DNA of 64,000 nt from Labrys sp. WJW (GCF_001676615.1 NZ_LYXZ01000034.1:84822-148821); one strand, 5' to 3'; positions 44,281 to 53,066 are shown, numbered from the stretch's first letter. The notes: a model not told the origin generated them from the sequence alone. Numbers and translations are program-made.

Positions 44281-44309
44281 CCTCGCTGCAAGTGGAGGCG
44301 AGGTTTTTT
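44281..44309 (+). terminator. Intrinsic terminator facing right
   Basis: CCTCGC (44281-44286) pairs with GCGAGG (44298-44303), flanking A and T bases extend the stem, and six T follow (44304-44309). It would end a rightward transcript coming from the preceding gene-free stretch; no annotated rightward gene is near. Confidence 0.65.
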
Positions 44310-44474
44310 GCATAAAAATGCATGGATTGGAATAGATCTAGCAGCTTTGGCCGTCAGCAGGAAGCCGATCTTCCTACCTCTTTAGTAGAGGGCCAGCATT
44401 CGCCGTTCGCCGGGGACGATATGGGCTCCGATTCGGCTGGGATCGACAACGGTGCGAAGCCGCCGTGGCTGAAC

Positions 44475-45674
44475 TCATTCCGCCGGCGCGGCGATCTCCT
44501 TCTCAGTCAAAGTGAGCTTGGCCAGAATCAGCGCTCCGATGGCGCAGAGGGCGATGATCGTGACCATCGGCAGGGCCGTGCCATTGAAGAACAGACTGGC
44601 GATAACGATCGTCACGGCACCCGTCACCATTTGCAGCGTGCCGCCAAGAGCCGAGGCCATGCCCGCAATGGGGCCGTGATGTTCCAGCGACAGGACCATG
44701 CTGGTCGGTATGACCAAGCCGAGAAAGGCAAAGGTGATGAAGAGCATCCCGATCAGCACCGGCAGGCTGTCGACACCGCTTGCAACCAGCGCGAAAAGGG
44801 TGATGGCCGAGATGGCATAGGCGAAGACGGCACCGAGGATCACCCGGCCCATGCCGAAGCGCTGGCCGAGATAGGCGCTGAACTGGGAGGCGCCGATGAA
44901 GCCGATGGCGTTCACGGAGAAGGCCAGACTGTAGAGCATCGGGGTCAGGCCGAAATGATCGACATAGATGAAGGAGGAACTGGCCAGGAAGGTGAAGAAG
45001 CTCGACATGCCCAGTGCACCGATGAAGGTCACTCCCAGGAAATGGCGGTCACGCAGCAGCAGCCCGTAATTGGACAGGACTGTCGACAGGTCGCCGGCGA
45101 TGCGCTCGGCGGGTGGCCGGGTCTCCGGCAGCACGAAAGCCGTCAGCAGCAGGCTCAGCACTGCGGCGATGGTGACGGCGACGAAGATGGCGCGCCAGCC
45201 GAAGGGAATAATGAGGGCACTGCCTGTGAGAGGGGCGAGAATGGGGGAGACGCTGAAGACCAGCATCACCAGGGACATCAATCGGGTCGCCTCGACGCCG
45301 GTATGCAGGTCGCGGATGATGGCGCGCGGGATCACCATCACCGACGCCGCTCCGATGCCCTGGACGAGGCGCAGGCCGATCAGCCAATCAATGGTTGGGG
45401 CCGACGCACAGCCGATCGATGCCAATGTGAACACTGTCAGACCGAAATAGAGCGGCAATTTGCGGCCGACAATGTCAGAGACCGGCCCGTAGATGATCTG
45501 GGTCAAGCCAAACCCCAGGAAGAAGGCCATCAGGGTCATCTGGGCAGCGGCGGTGCTGGTCTGGAGATGCTCCGCCATCGAGGGGAGGGCGGGAATATAC
45601 ATATCGATGGCGAAGGGCCCGATGGCGGCGAGCAGGCCGAGCACCAGAGCGTTGCGAGCAAAGCTGTGCGGCAT
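44475..45674 (-). CDS. Bcr/CflA family multidrug efflux MFS transporter
   Basis: Proton-driven drug exporter of 399 residues with twelve expected helices. It opens with ARNALVLGLLAAIGPFAIDM, the Bcr/CflA start, followed by YIPALPSMAEHLQ and the MFS loop motif GPVSDIVGRKLPL between helices 2 and 3. The motif C region reads FSVSPILAPLTGSAL. Family members give resistance to bicyclomycin, chloramphenicol or sulfonamides; the actual drug cannot be read. ATG 45674 was chosen for the conserved start; the upstream frame has no membrane segments. Confidence 0.93.
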   Translation of the reverse strand: MPHSFARNALVLGLLAAIGPFAIDMYIPALPSMAEHLQTSTAAAQMTLMAFFLGFGLTQIIYGPVSDIVGRKLPLYFGLTVFTLASIGCASAPTIDWLIGLRLVQGIGAASVMVIPRAIIRDLHTGVEATRLMSLVMLVFSVSPILAPLTGSALIIPFGWRAIFVAVTIAAVLSLLLTAFVLPETRPPAERIAGDLSTVLSNYGLLLRDRHFLGVTFIGALGMSSFFTFLASSSFIYVDHFGLTPMLYSLAFSVNAIGFIGASQFSAYLGQRFGMGRVILGAVFAYAISAITLFALVASGVDSLPVLIGMLFITFAFLGLVIPTSMVLSLEHHGPIAGMASALGGTLQMVTGAVTIVIASLFFNGTALPMVTIIALCAIGALILAKLTLTEKEIAAPAE

Positions 45675-45932
45675 GGAAAATCCTGTGATGGCCGGCGACT
45701 TGGAGAGTCTTTCGGCGGCAGCCGATGCGGCGTGATCCTGGAGAATCGTTTCGTGGCACGTGGTTATCGCCGGCCGGCTCGTCAAGCGAGGGCCGGGAAT
45801 GTGCACTCGATCGGCCTGCTTGCCAAGCATCCGCCGGCCATGCCGGGCTAGTTGGCCATCGATGAAAGGGGGCTGGTGTTTGGGTAAGGGAACCCCGGAC
45901 CGGAAAAGCCAGCAATGTCATCCGGCAATGAA

Positions 45933-45965
45933 AACGGGGGAAGAAGCAATGCTTCTTCCCCCGTT
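45933..45965 (-). terminator. Perfect 15-bp hairpin, leftward terminator
   Basis: AACGGGGGAAGAAGC (45933-45947) and GCTTCTTCCCCCGTT (45951-45965) are exact complements around a 3-base loop. Read leftwards the stem ends in GTTTTC, a short T-run. It lies 52 bases past the stop of the small frame at 46018 and is a good end for a leftward message from the glycan cluster. Confidence 0.75.
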
Positions 45966-46017
45966 CACCGATTTCTCGAAACGCCAAGCTTTCGCAAGCG
46001 AAATCTGCACTTGGTTG

Positions 46018-46278
46018 TTATGTGAAGCAACGCTTGGCAGAAATAGCGCCCACAACCCCAATGGCGCCTTTGTTAACAAGGTAGAATGCTACAACCAATT
46101 TCAGGCCTGTCCAGTATGAAATTGAAGCAACCCGTCCGTTGCGGAACTTATATCGATTTACCTTTTCAGATGAGAAAAAGAACCGAATTGAGTAGTCCGC
46201 AACGGCTATACGTTGTTTGGCGTTTCGCCCTGGGGAAATGGGATTCGGGAGAGTGGCGGCAAGGAGACCTTGCCACAT
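46018..46278 (-). CDS. Possible small membrane protein, hypothetical
   Basis: An 86-residue frame I do not recognise. Its C-terminal third is hydrophobic (LKLVVAFYLVNKGAIGVVGA) and could be one membrane helix; the rest is basic and polar. In favour: it starts 42 bases after the aminotransferase stop in the same direction and ends 52 bases before a strong terminator hairpin. Against: the ribosome site is weak, composition differs from typical genes here, and no known family matches. It may be a chance frame or a remnant. Confidence 0.25.
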   Translation of the reverse strand: MWQGLLAATLPNPISPGRNAKQRIAVADYSIRFFFSSEKVNRYKFRNGRVASISYWTGLKLVVAFYLVNKGAIGVVGAISAKRCFT

Positions 46279-46320
46279 GAGCCGGCTGTCCCGACAGCAG
46301 TACCGTCGGTCTCCCGAGCA

Positions 46321-47466
46321 TCAGCCCTTTTCTGCGAGAATCTCCCGCAACGCGCCCGCAACGATATCTGCCTTGTCTTCCGTCATATTGTAGCCGGACG
46401 GCAGATTGATGCCATGCCTGGCGATCGCCTGTCCCTTGTCATGCGGCGTGACCAGACGCTTGGCTGCCGGACGATCGGCGAAGGCCTGCATGCTCGACAG
46501 CGGCGAAAAGAAGGGGCGCGTATCGATGTTGCGCCTGTCGAATTCGGCCATCAGGCTGAACTTGTCGAGGCCGAGGGCTGGATCGAGCACCACCGTCACC
46601 ATCCAGAAGGAGTTTTCGCTTCCTTCCGGTTCGGCATTGAGGGTGATGCCGTTGAGCCCGCCGAGCCGTTGCCGGTACCAATCGAAAATGGCGCGCTTAT
46701 GGGCGATCAGCGTGTCGATGCGTTCCATCTGTGCGACCCCGAGCGCTGCGGTCACGCCGTTCATGCGATATTTAAAGGCGATCTCCTGATTGATGAACCG
46801 GCGGTGATCGCCGGGCGCGCGGCCATGGTCGCGCAGGCAGAGCACACGCTGGTGGAGATCGTCGTCATCGGTCACCAGCATGCCACCTTCGCCGGTGGCG
46901 ACAGTCTTCGAGCCGTGGAAACTGAAGGCTGCTGCCCGCCCGAAGCTGCCTGCGCGACGGCCGCGATAGCGAGAGCCGAGGGCCTCGGCCGAATCTTCGA
47001 TGAGATGGATGCCGTGCCTGTCGGCTATGTCCTGCAAGGCCTGCCAGTCGCACATCGAACCATAGAGATCCACGCCCAGGATCGCCTTGGTCTTGGGACC
47101 GATGGCGGCCTCTACGGCACGCGGATCGATGCACCAAGTATCGGGCAGGATGTCGACAAGCACGGGTTCGGCACCGACATAGGTGACCGGCGCCACCGAG
47201 GCGATCCAGGTCACGTCGGGTACGATCACCTCGTCGCCCGGGCCGATGCCGAGCGCGGCCAGGATGAGATGCAGCGCCGCCGTCGCATGTGGCACGCTGA
47301 CGGCATGCTTCACGCCGACATAATCGGCCATCATCCGCTCGAAGCGGGCATTATAGGCATAGTGATTGGCATACCACGCCGTGCGGGCAGCCTCCGCGGC
47401 GAGTTCGGCCTCTCTCTCGGTGATGGAGGGACCTGCGACGGGAATGCGTTCGGGGGCAATGATCAC
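46321..47466 (-). CDS. DegT/DnrJ/EryC1/StrS family sugar aminotransferase
   Basis: PLP-dependent enzyme of 381 residues that adds an amino group to a nucleotide-linked keto-sugar for surface polysaccharide synthesis. The family marks are PVAGPSITEREAELAAEA at the start, HATAALHLILAALGIGPGDE, DVTWIASVAPVTYVGAEP and the PLP-lysine segment FHGSKTVATGEGGM. The IEDSAEALGSRY motif holds the Asp that pairs with the PLP ring. It is divergent from the GT2 gene at 47630 and belongs to the glycan gene set 46.3-50.6 kb. The exact product (a 3- or 4-amino sugar) is not determinable. Confidence 0.93.
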   Translation of the reverse strand: MIIAPERIPVAGPSITEREAELAAEAARTAWYANHYAYNARFERMMADYVGVKHAVSVPHATAALHLILAALGIGPGDEVIVPDVTWIASVAPVTYVGAEPVLVDILPDTWCIDPRAVEAAIGPKTKAILGVDLYGSMCDWQALQDIADRHGIHLIEDSAEALGSRYRGRRAGSFGRAAAFSFHGSKTVATGEGGMLVTDDDDLHQRVLCLRDHGRAPGDHRRFINQEIAFKYRMNGVTAALGVAQMERIDTLIAHKRAIFDWYRQRLGGLNGITLNAEPEGSENSFWMVTVVLDPALGLDKFSLMAEFDRRNIDTRPFFSPLSSMQAFADRPAAKRLVTPHDKGQAIARHGINLPSGYNMTEDKADIVAGALREILAEKG

Positions 47467-47629
47467 GGTGACTCGGCTCTACTTGATTGGCAGCCGATAC
47501 ATACCGCGCCCACCTACGCGGCGCCAGACCGATCAAAATGGCCGGGGCGGCGCGAGAATTGCTGGTTGCGGCTATTGCTGCAAAGGAATAGGACATGCTT
47601 CGGTTGATGGCCGATAGGAGCCCGTGAAC

Positions 47630-48502
47630 ATGTCAGGACCCTGCGTAACTATAGGGATTCCTATCTATAATGCAGAAGACATGATCGCGGAATGTCTGGA
47701 GTGTTTACTGAACCAGACATACAGAAATATTCATATCGTCATATCGGATAATGCTTCAACGGACGGCACTCAAGCCATCGTCGAGCGATATGCGGCAATC
47801 GATAATCGGATTACATATCTGCGGCGGCCCGAGAATGTCGGGCCTGTCAGGAATTTCCGTGGGCTGGTGGATGCGGCGCAGACACCGCTCTTCCTGTGGC
47901 GGGCGCATGACGACCTGTCCTCCGCCGACTATGTCGAGCGACTGGTCGCCGCTTTTGATCGAACGCCGAATGCCTTGCTGGCCGTTCCCACGGTGATGAC
48001 GTATCGAAGTGACAGGCCCGTCACCATCGCGCGGCCCCGGGAACCGCGGGGGTCGCAATTGCGGCAGATCGCGGATCTTCTGTATAATTCTCCTGCAAGC
48101 TGGTTCTATGGCATGTGGCGAACCGATGCCTTGCGTGGAATATTGGATTACGTCAATCGGGCGTATCCGGACCCATGGGGATCCGATCATCTGGTGATGT
48201 ATCCGGTTTTCATACGCAGGGCCGTTGCGATGGCACCGGAGGCTCAGTTTTCTCAGCGTATCGTCTGGAAAGAAGCCAATCGCTCGATGAGGATCGTGCC
48301 GGCCATGCATCTCATCCGGTTGCGGCGAGCCTATTGGAAAGCCTGCCTCCACGATATCGATGAAGCCGGATTTAGCGGGGTCGAGAAGCTTGCCCTGAAG
48401 GGGATTACTTTTTTCTATGTCGGTAAACGGGTTGCTCGCATTGGGAAGATCACCCGTGTCGCTTTCAGGCAGGTTTTAGCGTTATTTAGGCGCAAGAAAT
48501 GA
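47630..48502 (+). CDS. Glycosyltransferase family 2 protein
   Basis: Transfers a sugar from a nucleotide donor onto a growing glycan; 290 residues, GT-A fold. The N-terminus is typical (VTIGIPIYNAEDMIAECLEC, then HIVISDNASTDGT), and the metal-binding acidic motif is HDD in LWRAHDDLSS. The C-terminal half is basic, suggesting membrane association without a full helix. A GTG at 47624 and the ATG at 47630 are both possible; AGGAG nine bases before the ATG favours it. It is divergent from the aminotransferase and convergent with the GNAT gene. Confidence 0.9.
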   Translation: MSGPCVTIGIPIYNAEDMIAECLECLLNQTYRNIHIVISDNASTDGTQAIVERYAAIDNRITYLRRPENVGPVRNFRGLVDAAQTPLFLWRAHDDLSSADYVERLVAAFDRTPNALLAVPTVMTYRSDRPVTIARPREPRGSQLRQIADLLYNSPASWFYGMWRTDALRGILDYVNRAYPDPWGSDHLVMYPVFIRRAVAMAPEAQFSQRIVWKEANRSMRIVPAMHLIRLRRAYWKACLHDIDEAGFSGVEKLALKGITFFYVGKRVARIGKITRVAFRQVLALFRRKK

Positions 48503-48529
48503 AGTAAATATTGTTGTATATACTAAAAT

Positions 48530-49030
48530 TTATACCTGCTTTTCCATCAATACAACGTCGTAAATATCGTCGTCCGCACGAAAGTGGCTCAGCATCGTCC
48601 CTACAATTCTAAAGTTCATGGACTTGTAGAGGGAGAGTGCAGCGAGATTGTCCGCTCTGACTTCCAGAAGTATTTTTTCCAGGTGATATTTTTCTTTCGC
48701 CGTCGCAATGAGATTCTCCATTGCAACGCGCCCCAGGCCCTGGCCTTGCGCGCCCGGTGCAATGACGATCCCGATAAAGCCATGTCGATTTCGACGGTGA
48801 ATATTGGTGATCTGGGCAAAGCCGATTGCTTCACCTGTCATGCCGTCGGCAATGACCAGGAAACCGCCATTGGGGTCGGTTTTCCGGCGCTCCAGCCATT
48901 CGGCGACAGCGTCATCATCTGTTGATGTCACCACATTGAGGAGCAGGGCTTGCAGGGCAGAATCTCTCCGAAGCGAGGCGAGAAACTCGAAATCGCTATT
49001 TTCCGGAGATCTCAAGCTCACTCGCTTCAA
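48530..49030 (-). CDS. GNAT family N-acetyltransferase (RimI/RimJ-like)
   Basis: Acetyl-CoA-dependent acyltransferase of 166 residues. The acetyl-CoA loop is IVIAPGAQGQGLGRVAMENL, with the usual following helix, and LYKSMNFRIVGT closes the fold. The only in-frame start of suitable length is a TTG at 49030, preceded by AGGA at eight bases. In this gene context it may N-acetylate the amino sugar made by the DegT enzyme, like WecD or PseH, but a ribosomal-protein or antibiotic substrate is not excluded. It is convergent with the GT2 gene (27 bases) and downstream of wbqC. Confidence 0.85.
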   Translation of the reverse strand: MKRVSLRSPENSDFEFLASLRRDSALQALLLNVVTSTDDDAVAEWLERRKTDPNGGFLVIADGMTGEAIGFAQITNIHRRNRHGFIGIVIAPGAQGQGLGRVAMENLIATAKEKYHLEKILLEVRADNLAALSLYKSMNFRIVGTMLSHFRADDDIYDVVLMEKQV

Positions 49031-49090
49031 TATCGCATTCCTGTTTGCTTGATGGCCGCAGTCGATAGAGGAAGTCTGCCGGCTAACGCG

Positions 49091-49810
49091 TCATGGCGCC
49101 TGCTTTGCCAGAAATTCGCGCCAGTGAGTGGTTCGGGGCTTCAGATAGCGATGGGCATCGCGGCCGGCATGGCCGATCAGGTCGAGGACGGAGACATAGG
49201 GTGTAAAGGCACCGCCACCTTGCGGCCATGGCGTCAGGCTGTAGTCCATATACTCGATGGTCACGCCGCTCGCTTCGAACGCTTCATGGTCCATATATCG
49301 CGCGGCCCCATGTCCGGTGAGATATCGTGTTCCGCCGACGCTGAGGACGATGTCCAGTACCCGCTTCCATGAGGAACCGGCTATATTCAGCTTACTGCTG
49401 TGGGTTATTTTTCGCGATTTTCCAATCCCGAGATGGTTTGCAGTTAGCTCGATGCCTTGGATCAGGGCTTCGCACAGTCTGTCTTGCTCATACGCCTTGT
49501 CGAGAATGTCGATCGCGTCCTGTGCATGGGAGGCGGCGGCGAGCGATTGCTTGAGGAGCAGTTGGTGCGTTGCTCGCCAATCGGCGGCCGTGGCTTCCAG
49601 ATCCATGATGGGCTTGTAGGTGCCTCCGCCGGCAAGCGGAATGGTCATCCACTTGATCTGATCGCCGATCTTGACCTGCACACGGTTCGTAAAGCTTCCC
49701 TTCGAGAACTGAGCATCATCCAAATAAACGTAGACGTCCGCCAGGGCGAGTTGCTCGAAAAAACCGGGCCAAGGGAACAGCATGGGCTGGGTGATTACAA
49801 CAGTTGTCAT
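49091..49810 (-). CDS. WbqC-like family protein
   Basis: A 239-residue protein of the WbqC family, found in O-antigen and capsule clusters; the precise reaction is not settled. The family start is clear (VVITQPMLFPWPGFFEQLAL) with YVYLDDAQFSKGSFTNRV following and a late GTRYLTGHGAARYMDHEAFE segment. It precedes the GNAT gene on the same strand by 60 bases, so the two are probably co-transcribed. ATG 49810 is the first codon of the conserved start. Confidence 0.88.
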   Translation of the reverse strand: MTTVVITQPMLFPWPGFFEQLALADVYVYLDDAQFSKGSFTNRVQVKIGDQIKWMTIPLAGGGTYKPIMDLEATAADWRATHQLLLKQSLAAASHAQDAIDILDKAYEQDRLCEALIQGIELTANHLGIGKSRKITHSSKLNIAGSSWKRVLDIVLSVGGTRYLTGHGAARYMDHEAFEASGVTIEYMDYSLTPWPQGGGAFTPYVSVLDLIGHAGRDAHRYLKPRTTHWREFLAKQAP

Positions 49811-49956
49811 GCTCGATTTCGGAGTTGTGAGCTACATGATCTATTTCGGTAAAACGTCAAAGTAACATCTTGATTATGTAATGACCTGACGGGTGACAAG
49901 GCAGATCGCTGATTCATTGGGCTGGCGTTTCCTTTTTCAACCGCCCAGCGACATAG

Positions 49957-50646
49957 TCAAAGCTGCGCGACGAACGCGACCGGATCCCGTAGCAGCGACG
50001 CCTTGGCCCTAATCGCCTCGTCCGGCCAGGTCCACCAGGCACTGGCCAGCAATTTTTCGACGGTGTCGTCATCGAAGCGATAGCGGATCAGCCTGGCTGG
50101 CACTCCGCCCATGATGGCGTAGGGCGGCACGTCCTTGGTGACGACCGCGCCACCGGCGATCACCGCACCATGCCCGATGGTGATGCCGGTCATCAGGGTC
50201 ACCCCCATACCGATCCAGACATCGTGTCCGATCACGATCGGATCGTTCTTGGGATAATGGCGGTCGATCGTTTCGTCGACGATGCCCCAGCCTTCGAGAT
50301 AAGTGGCGGGGCTGGTCGAGACGAGATCGAGAGGATGGTTGCCGCCTGAGACCTTGATCTCGGTGGCGATCGAGCAAAAAGCGCCGATCTCGCCAATCTT
50401 GGATTGCTTGGTGCAGAGCGGGCGATATCCGTAGCTGTACTTGCCGACGCGGATACCGAAGCGCTGCTCGACCAGCGCCCGCATGAAATCGTCGCGCGGA
50501 CCATAATGCGAGCGCGACCATTTGGAGACTTTGCGCAAGGCGAAGCGAGGCAGCCCGATTTGCAGCAAGCGCCGATGCAGGGCGGAACGAATGACGATGT
50601 CGTCAGGCGCATAGGTCAGGGTTGTCGCTTTGGAGGAGATTACCAC
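49957..50646 (-). CDS. CatB-related O-acetyltransferase (left-handed beta-helix)
   Basis: Hexapeptide-repeat acetyltransferase of 229 residues, acting on sugars or, in some relatives, chloramphenicol or streptogramins. The repeat core is visible in IGEIGAFCSIATEIKVSGGN, then IVIGHDVWIGMGVTLMTGIT and IGHGAVIAGGAVVTKDVPPY. The catalytic His lies in GGNHPLD. The C-terminal AWWTWPDE motif is typical of the xenobiotic acetyltransferase group. The start is GTG 50646 with a weak ribosome site. In the glycan set it likely O-acetylates a surface sugar. Confidence 0.9.
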   Translation of the reverse strand: MVISSKATTLTYAPDDIVIRSALHRRLLQIGLPRFALRKVSKWSRSHYGPRDDFMRALVEQRFGIRVGKYSYGYRPLCTKQSKIGEIGAFCSIATEIKVSGGNHPLDLVSTSPATYLEGWGIVDETIDRHYPKNDPIVIGHDVWIGMGVTLMTGITIGHGAVIAGGAVVTKDVPPYAIMGGVPARLIRYRFDDDTVEKLLASAWWTWPDEAIRAKASLLRDPVAFVAQL

Positions 50647-50878
50647 GGCTGGCTTTCGTTTTTCGCTGTCTGCTCTCGGCCGGGTCAGGCCTCCTTATGC
50701 GACGATCGAGGAGGGATCGCCGAGACTTCCGTTGCCTATACCAACTCTACCCGTTTCCTCAACGGCTTCTTCAGGCCGTCTGCTGGACGATCTTGGCCTG
50801 AAAACCGCTAGATGCGGTCTTCGCCGGTGTATCGCCGGCCGGGGAGGATGAACCGCACCAGCCGGTGAAGCGGCGTCA

Positions 50879-51709
50879 TCAGAATTTCGGCATGGGCGGC
50901 AGGGGGGCCAGGGGAGAGCCGAACCATTTCTGGTTGATCTGGCTGAGTTGCCCGTCGGCGACGATCTCGCCGATAAAGCCGTTGCACCATTCCTGCAAAG
51001 CGGTATCGGCCTTGCGGAAGGCCATGCCGTTGGCCTGTTCCTTCATCTTGAACTTGGCCTCGATGCCGAGGCTGGCATAGTCTTTGGTGAGCTGGGCGAG
51101 TACCGTATTGGAGGCACCGATCGACTGCACTTGCCCCGAGATCAGGGCCTGGGTGGTGGTGGCGTCGTCGTCGAAGCGCATGATCTGGGTGCCTGATGGC
51201 GCGATCTGCGAGACGGTGATGTCCTGTGTCGAGGCACGCGCCACGCCCACGGTGACACCCACGAGATCTTCGGGCTTGGTCACCTTCAGGTCCTTAGGGC
51301 CCATGATATAGGTGGTCAACGTGCTGTAGGGATTGGAGAACAGCACCTGCTTCATGCGTTCGGGCGTGATGCCGAAAGTGGCGATGAGCAGGTCGACCTT
51401 GTTGGTGAGCAGATAGGGGATGCGGTTGGGGCCGGTCACCGGCACCAGTTCCAGCGAGACTCCGAGCTTCTTGGCCATCAGGGCGGCGACATCGGCATCA
51501 TAGCCGGCCGGCTTCTGTTCGGTGTCGGTGCCGCCGAAGGGCGGGTAGTCGGTGAGGACACCGACGATCAGCTTGCCGCGCGCCTTGATTTCATCGGGCG
51601 TGGCGGCGGAGGCAGGCCCGGCCGCGAGAGGCAGGGCCAGGGCGGCCATGCCGGCGGCCAGATACAGGCCCAGCCGTCGGCGCGAAATCGGATATGTCGA
51701 AGCCATCAT
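50879..51709 (-). CDS. Amino-acid ABC transporter substrate-binding protein
   Basis: Periplasmic binding protein of 276 residues, family 3. The signal peptide (RRRLGLYLAAGMAALALPLA, cleavage after ASA) is followed by the family opening LIVGVLTDYPPFGGTD and GYDADVAALMAKKLG, and the ligand region TNKVDLLIATFGITPERMK. It is last in a leftward operon after two permeases. ATG 51709 or 51706 follows GAGAGGA. A polar amino acid or opine is likely. No ATPase gene adjoins. Confidence 0.93.
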   Translation of the reverse strand: MMASTYPISRRRLGLYLAAGMAALALPLAAGPASAATPDEIKARGKLIVGVLTDYPPFGGTDTEQKPAGYDADVAALMAKKLGVSLELVPVTGPNRIPYLLTNKVDLLIATFGITPERMKQVLFSNPYSTLTTYIMGPKDLKVTKPEDLVGVTVGVARASTQDITVSQIAPSGTQIMRFDDDATTTQALISGQVQSIGASNTVLAQLTKDYASLGIEAKFKMKEQANGMAFRKADTALQEWCNGFIGEIVADGQLSQINQKWFGSPLAPLPPMPKF

Positions 51710-51734
51710 CGTTTCCTCTCCTTGATCGAAATTC

Positions 51735-52385
51735 TCAGCGTCTGGCGACGGTCAGCCGCCGCTCCATGGCGCGGCTCCAGAGCGACAGCGGCCAGCACAC
51801 CAGGAAATAGGCGAGCGCCACCAGGCCGAAGATGGTGAAGGGCCTGAAGGCCGCATTGTTGATGATCTGGGCCGCGCGGGTGATCTCGACGAAGCCGATG
51901 ATCGAGGCGAGCGAGGTGCCCTTGATGAGTTGCACCAGGAAACCGATGGTCGGCGGAATGGCGATACGCACCGCCTGGGGAATGACCACCTTGAACATGC
52001 GCGGTACGTAGGTGAGGGCGAGGGCGCGGGCCGCCTCGCTCTGGCCCGGTGGCACCACTTCGATGGCGCCGCGCCAGATCTCGCCGAGAAAGGCGCTGGC
52101 ATTAAGGGAAAGGCCGATCGCCGCCGCCGTCCAGGGATTGACGTCGATGCCGAAGATGCCGGGTACGAAGAAGGCGAGGAAAAGCTGCATCAGCAGCGGT
52201 GTGCCCTGGAACAGCTTGATATAGCCCATCGCCAGCCAGCGCAGGGGTCGGATCTCGGACGTTCGCGCCAAGGCGACGACAAGGCCGCCAATGCCGCCGC
52301 CGATGAAGGCGGCCAGTGAAAGCAGCAGCGTCCAGCGCAAGGCCAGCAGGATGTAGAGGATGTCGGCTTCGCTCAATACACGCAT
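51735..52385 (-). CDS. Amino-acid ABC transporter permease (HisM/GlnP type)
   Basis: Inner-membrane permease of 216 residues with about five helices. The family coupling motif is seen as SEAARALALTYVPRMFKVVI followed by IPQAVRIAIPP, preceded by LNASAFLGEIWRGAIEVVPPGQ. It forms a heterodimer with the permease encoded nine bases upstream. The binding-protein gene follows after 25 bases. Confidence 0.93.
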   Translation of the reverse strand: MRVLSEADILYILLALRWTLLLSLAAFIGGGIGGLVVALARTSEIRPLRWLAMGYIKLFQGTPLLMQLFLAFFVPGIFGIDVNPWTAAAIGLSLNASAFLGEIWRGAIEVVPPGQSEAARALALTYVPRMFKVVIPQAVRIAIPPTIGFLVQLIKGTSLASIIGFVEITRAAQIINNAAFRPFTIFGLVALAYFLVCWPLSLWSRAMERRLTVARR

Positions 52386-52394
52386 ACCGCCCCC

Positions 52395-53066
52395 CTATCG
52401 CCGGCTCGGCTGGCGCAGGAAGGCGCGCTCTATGCCTGCGAACAGGCACCAGAACACGATCGACAGGGCCAGATAGATCGCGGTCGCCACGAAATAGACC
52501 TCGAAGCTGCGGAAGGTGCGCGATTGGATGTCGCCAGCCGCTGCGGTCAGCTCGCTGGCGGCGATGGCCGAGCAGACGCTGGAATTGAGCATGAGCAGGA
52601 TGAACTGGCTGGTCAGCGAGGGATAGATCGCCTGGATCGCCGGCTTGAGGATGACGAGACGAAAGATCTGCAGCGGCTTGAGGCCGAGCGACTTGCCGGC
52701 CTCGATCTGGCCTTTGGAGATGCTCTCGATACCGGCGCGGATGATCTCGATGCCATAGGCGCCGACATTGACCACCAGCGCGAGCAGCGCCGCGCTGTTC
52801 GAGGACAGGCGCAGGCCGAGCGAGGGCAGGCCGAAAAAGATCACGAAGACCTGGATGAGGAAGGGAGTGTTGCGGATCAGCTCGATATAGGCGTCGATGG
52901 CATAACGCAGCGGAGGGGGGCCGGAGGTCTTGGCGAGTGCCCCTATGACTGCCACCACCATGCCGATGGCCATGGCCAGTCCCGAGAGTATCAGCGTGTG
53001 CAGGGCGCCGGCCGCAAGCTCCGGCCAGTAGGCGAAGACATCAGCGAACTCGAACTCGTAACTCAT
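52395..53066 (-). CDS. Amino-acid ABC transporter permease (HisQ/GlnP type)
   Basis: Inner-membrane permease of 223 residues and first gene of the operon. It shows the family segments LIRNTPFLIQVFVIFFGLPS, VNVGAYGIEIIRAGIESISK and the coupling motif IEAGKSLGLKPLQIFRLVIL with KPAIQAIYPS. With the second permease it makes the membrane channel of a PAAT-class importer. The partner ATPase is missing from the operon and must come from elsewhere. Confidence 0.93.
   Translation of the reverse strand: MSYEFEFADVFAYWPELAAGALHTLILSGLAMAIGMVVAVIGALAKTSGPPPLRYAIDAYIELIRNTPFLIQVFVIFFGLPSLGLRLSSNSAALLALVVNVGAYGIEIIRAGIESISKGQIEAGKSLGLKPLQIFRLVILKPAIQAIYPSLTSQFILLMLNSSVCSAIAASELTAAAGDIQSRTFRSFEVYFVATAIYLALSIVFWCLFAGIERAFLRQPSRR

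Larger units (their letters stand above)
43725..44474. other. 750-base gene-free region rich in RNA-type signals
   Basis: No gene with conserved features. Contents: a spacer of mixed composition (43725-44060), an intrinsic terminator facing left (44083-44101), a possible small-RNA body (44102-44219), a near-perfect palindrome (44220-44249) and an intrinsic terminator facing right (44281-44309). A 92-codon open frame crosses 44057-44335 but runs through all these structures and is not convincing. Confidence 0.5.
45675..46320. other. Gene-poor spacer between drug pump and glycan genes
   Basis: 646 bases. It holds a perfect 15-bp hairpin (45933-45965) and, on the leftward strand, an 86-codon frame (46018-46278) listed separately. 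The part 45990-46230 is AT-richer than its surroundings. The rest shows no conserved coding sequence. Confidence 0.5.

Noticed and set aside
44030..44340. A tRNA gene suggested by GTTCGAAAT near 44039, and a 92-codon frame at 44057-44335
   Set aside because: No acceptor stem or anticodon arm can be paired around the T-loop-like motif, and the frame runs through two terminators and a palindrome.
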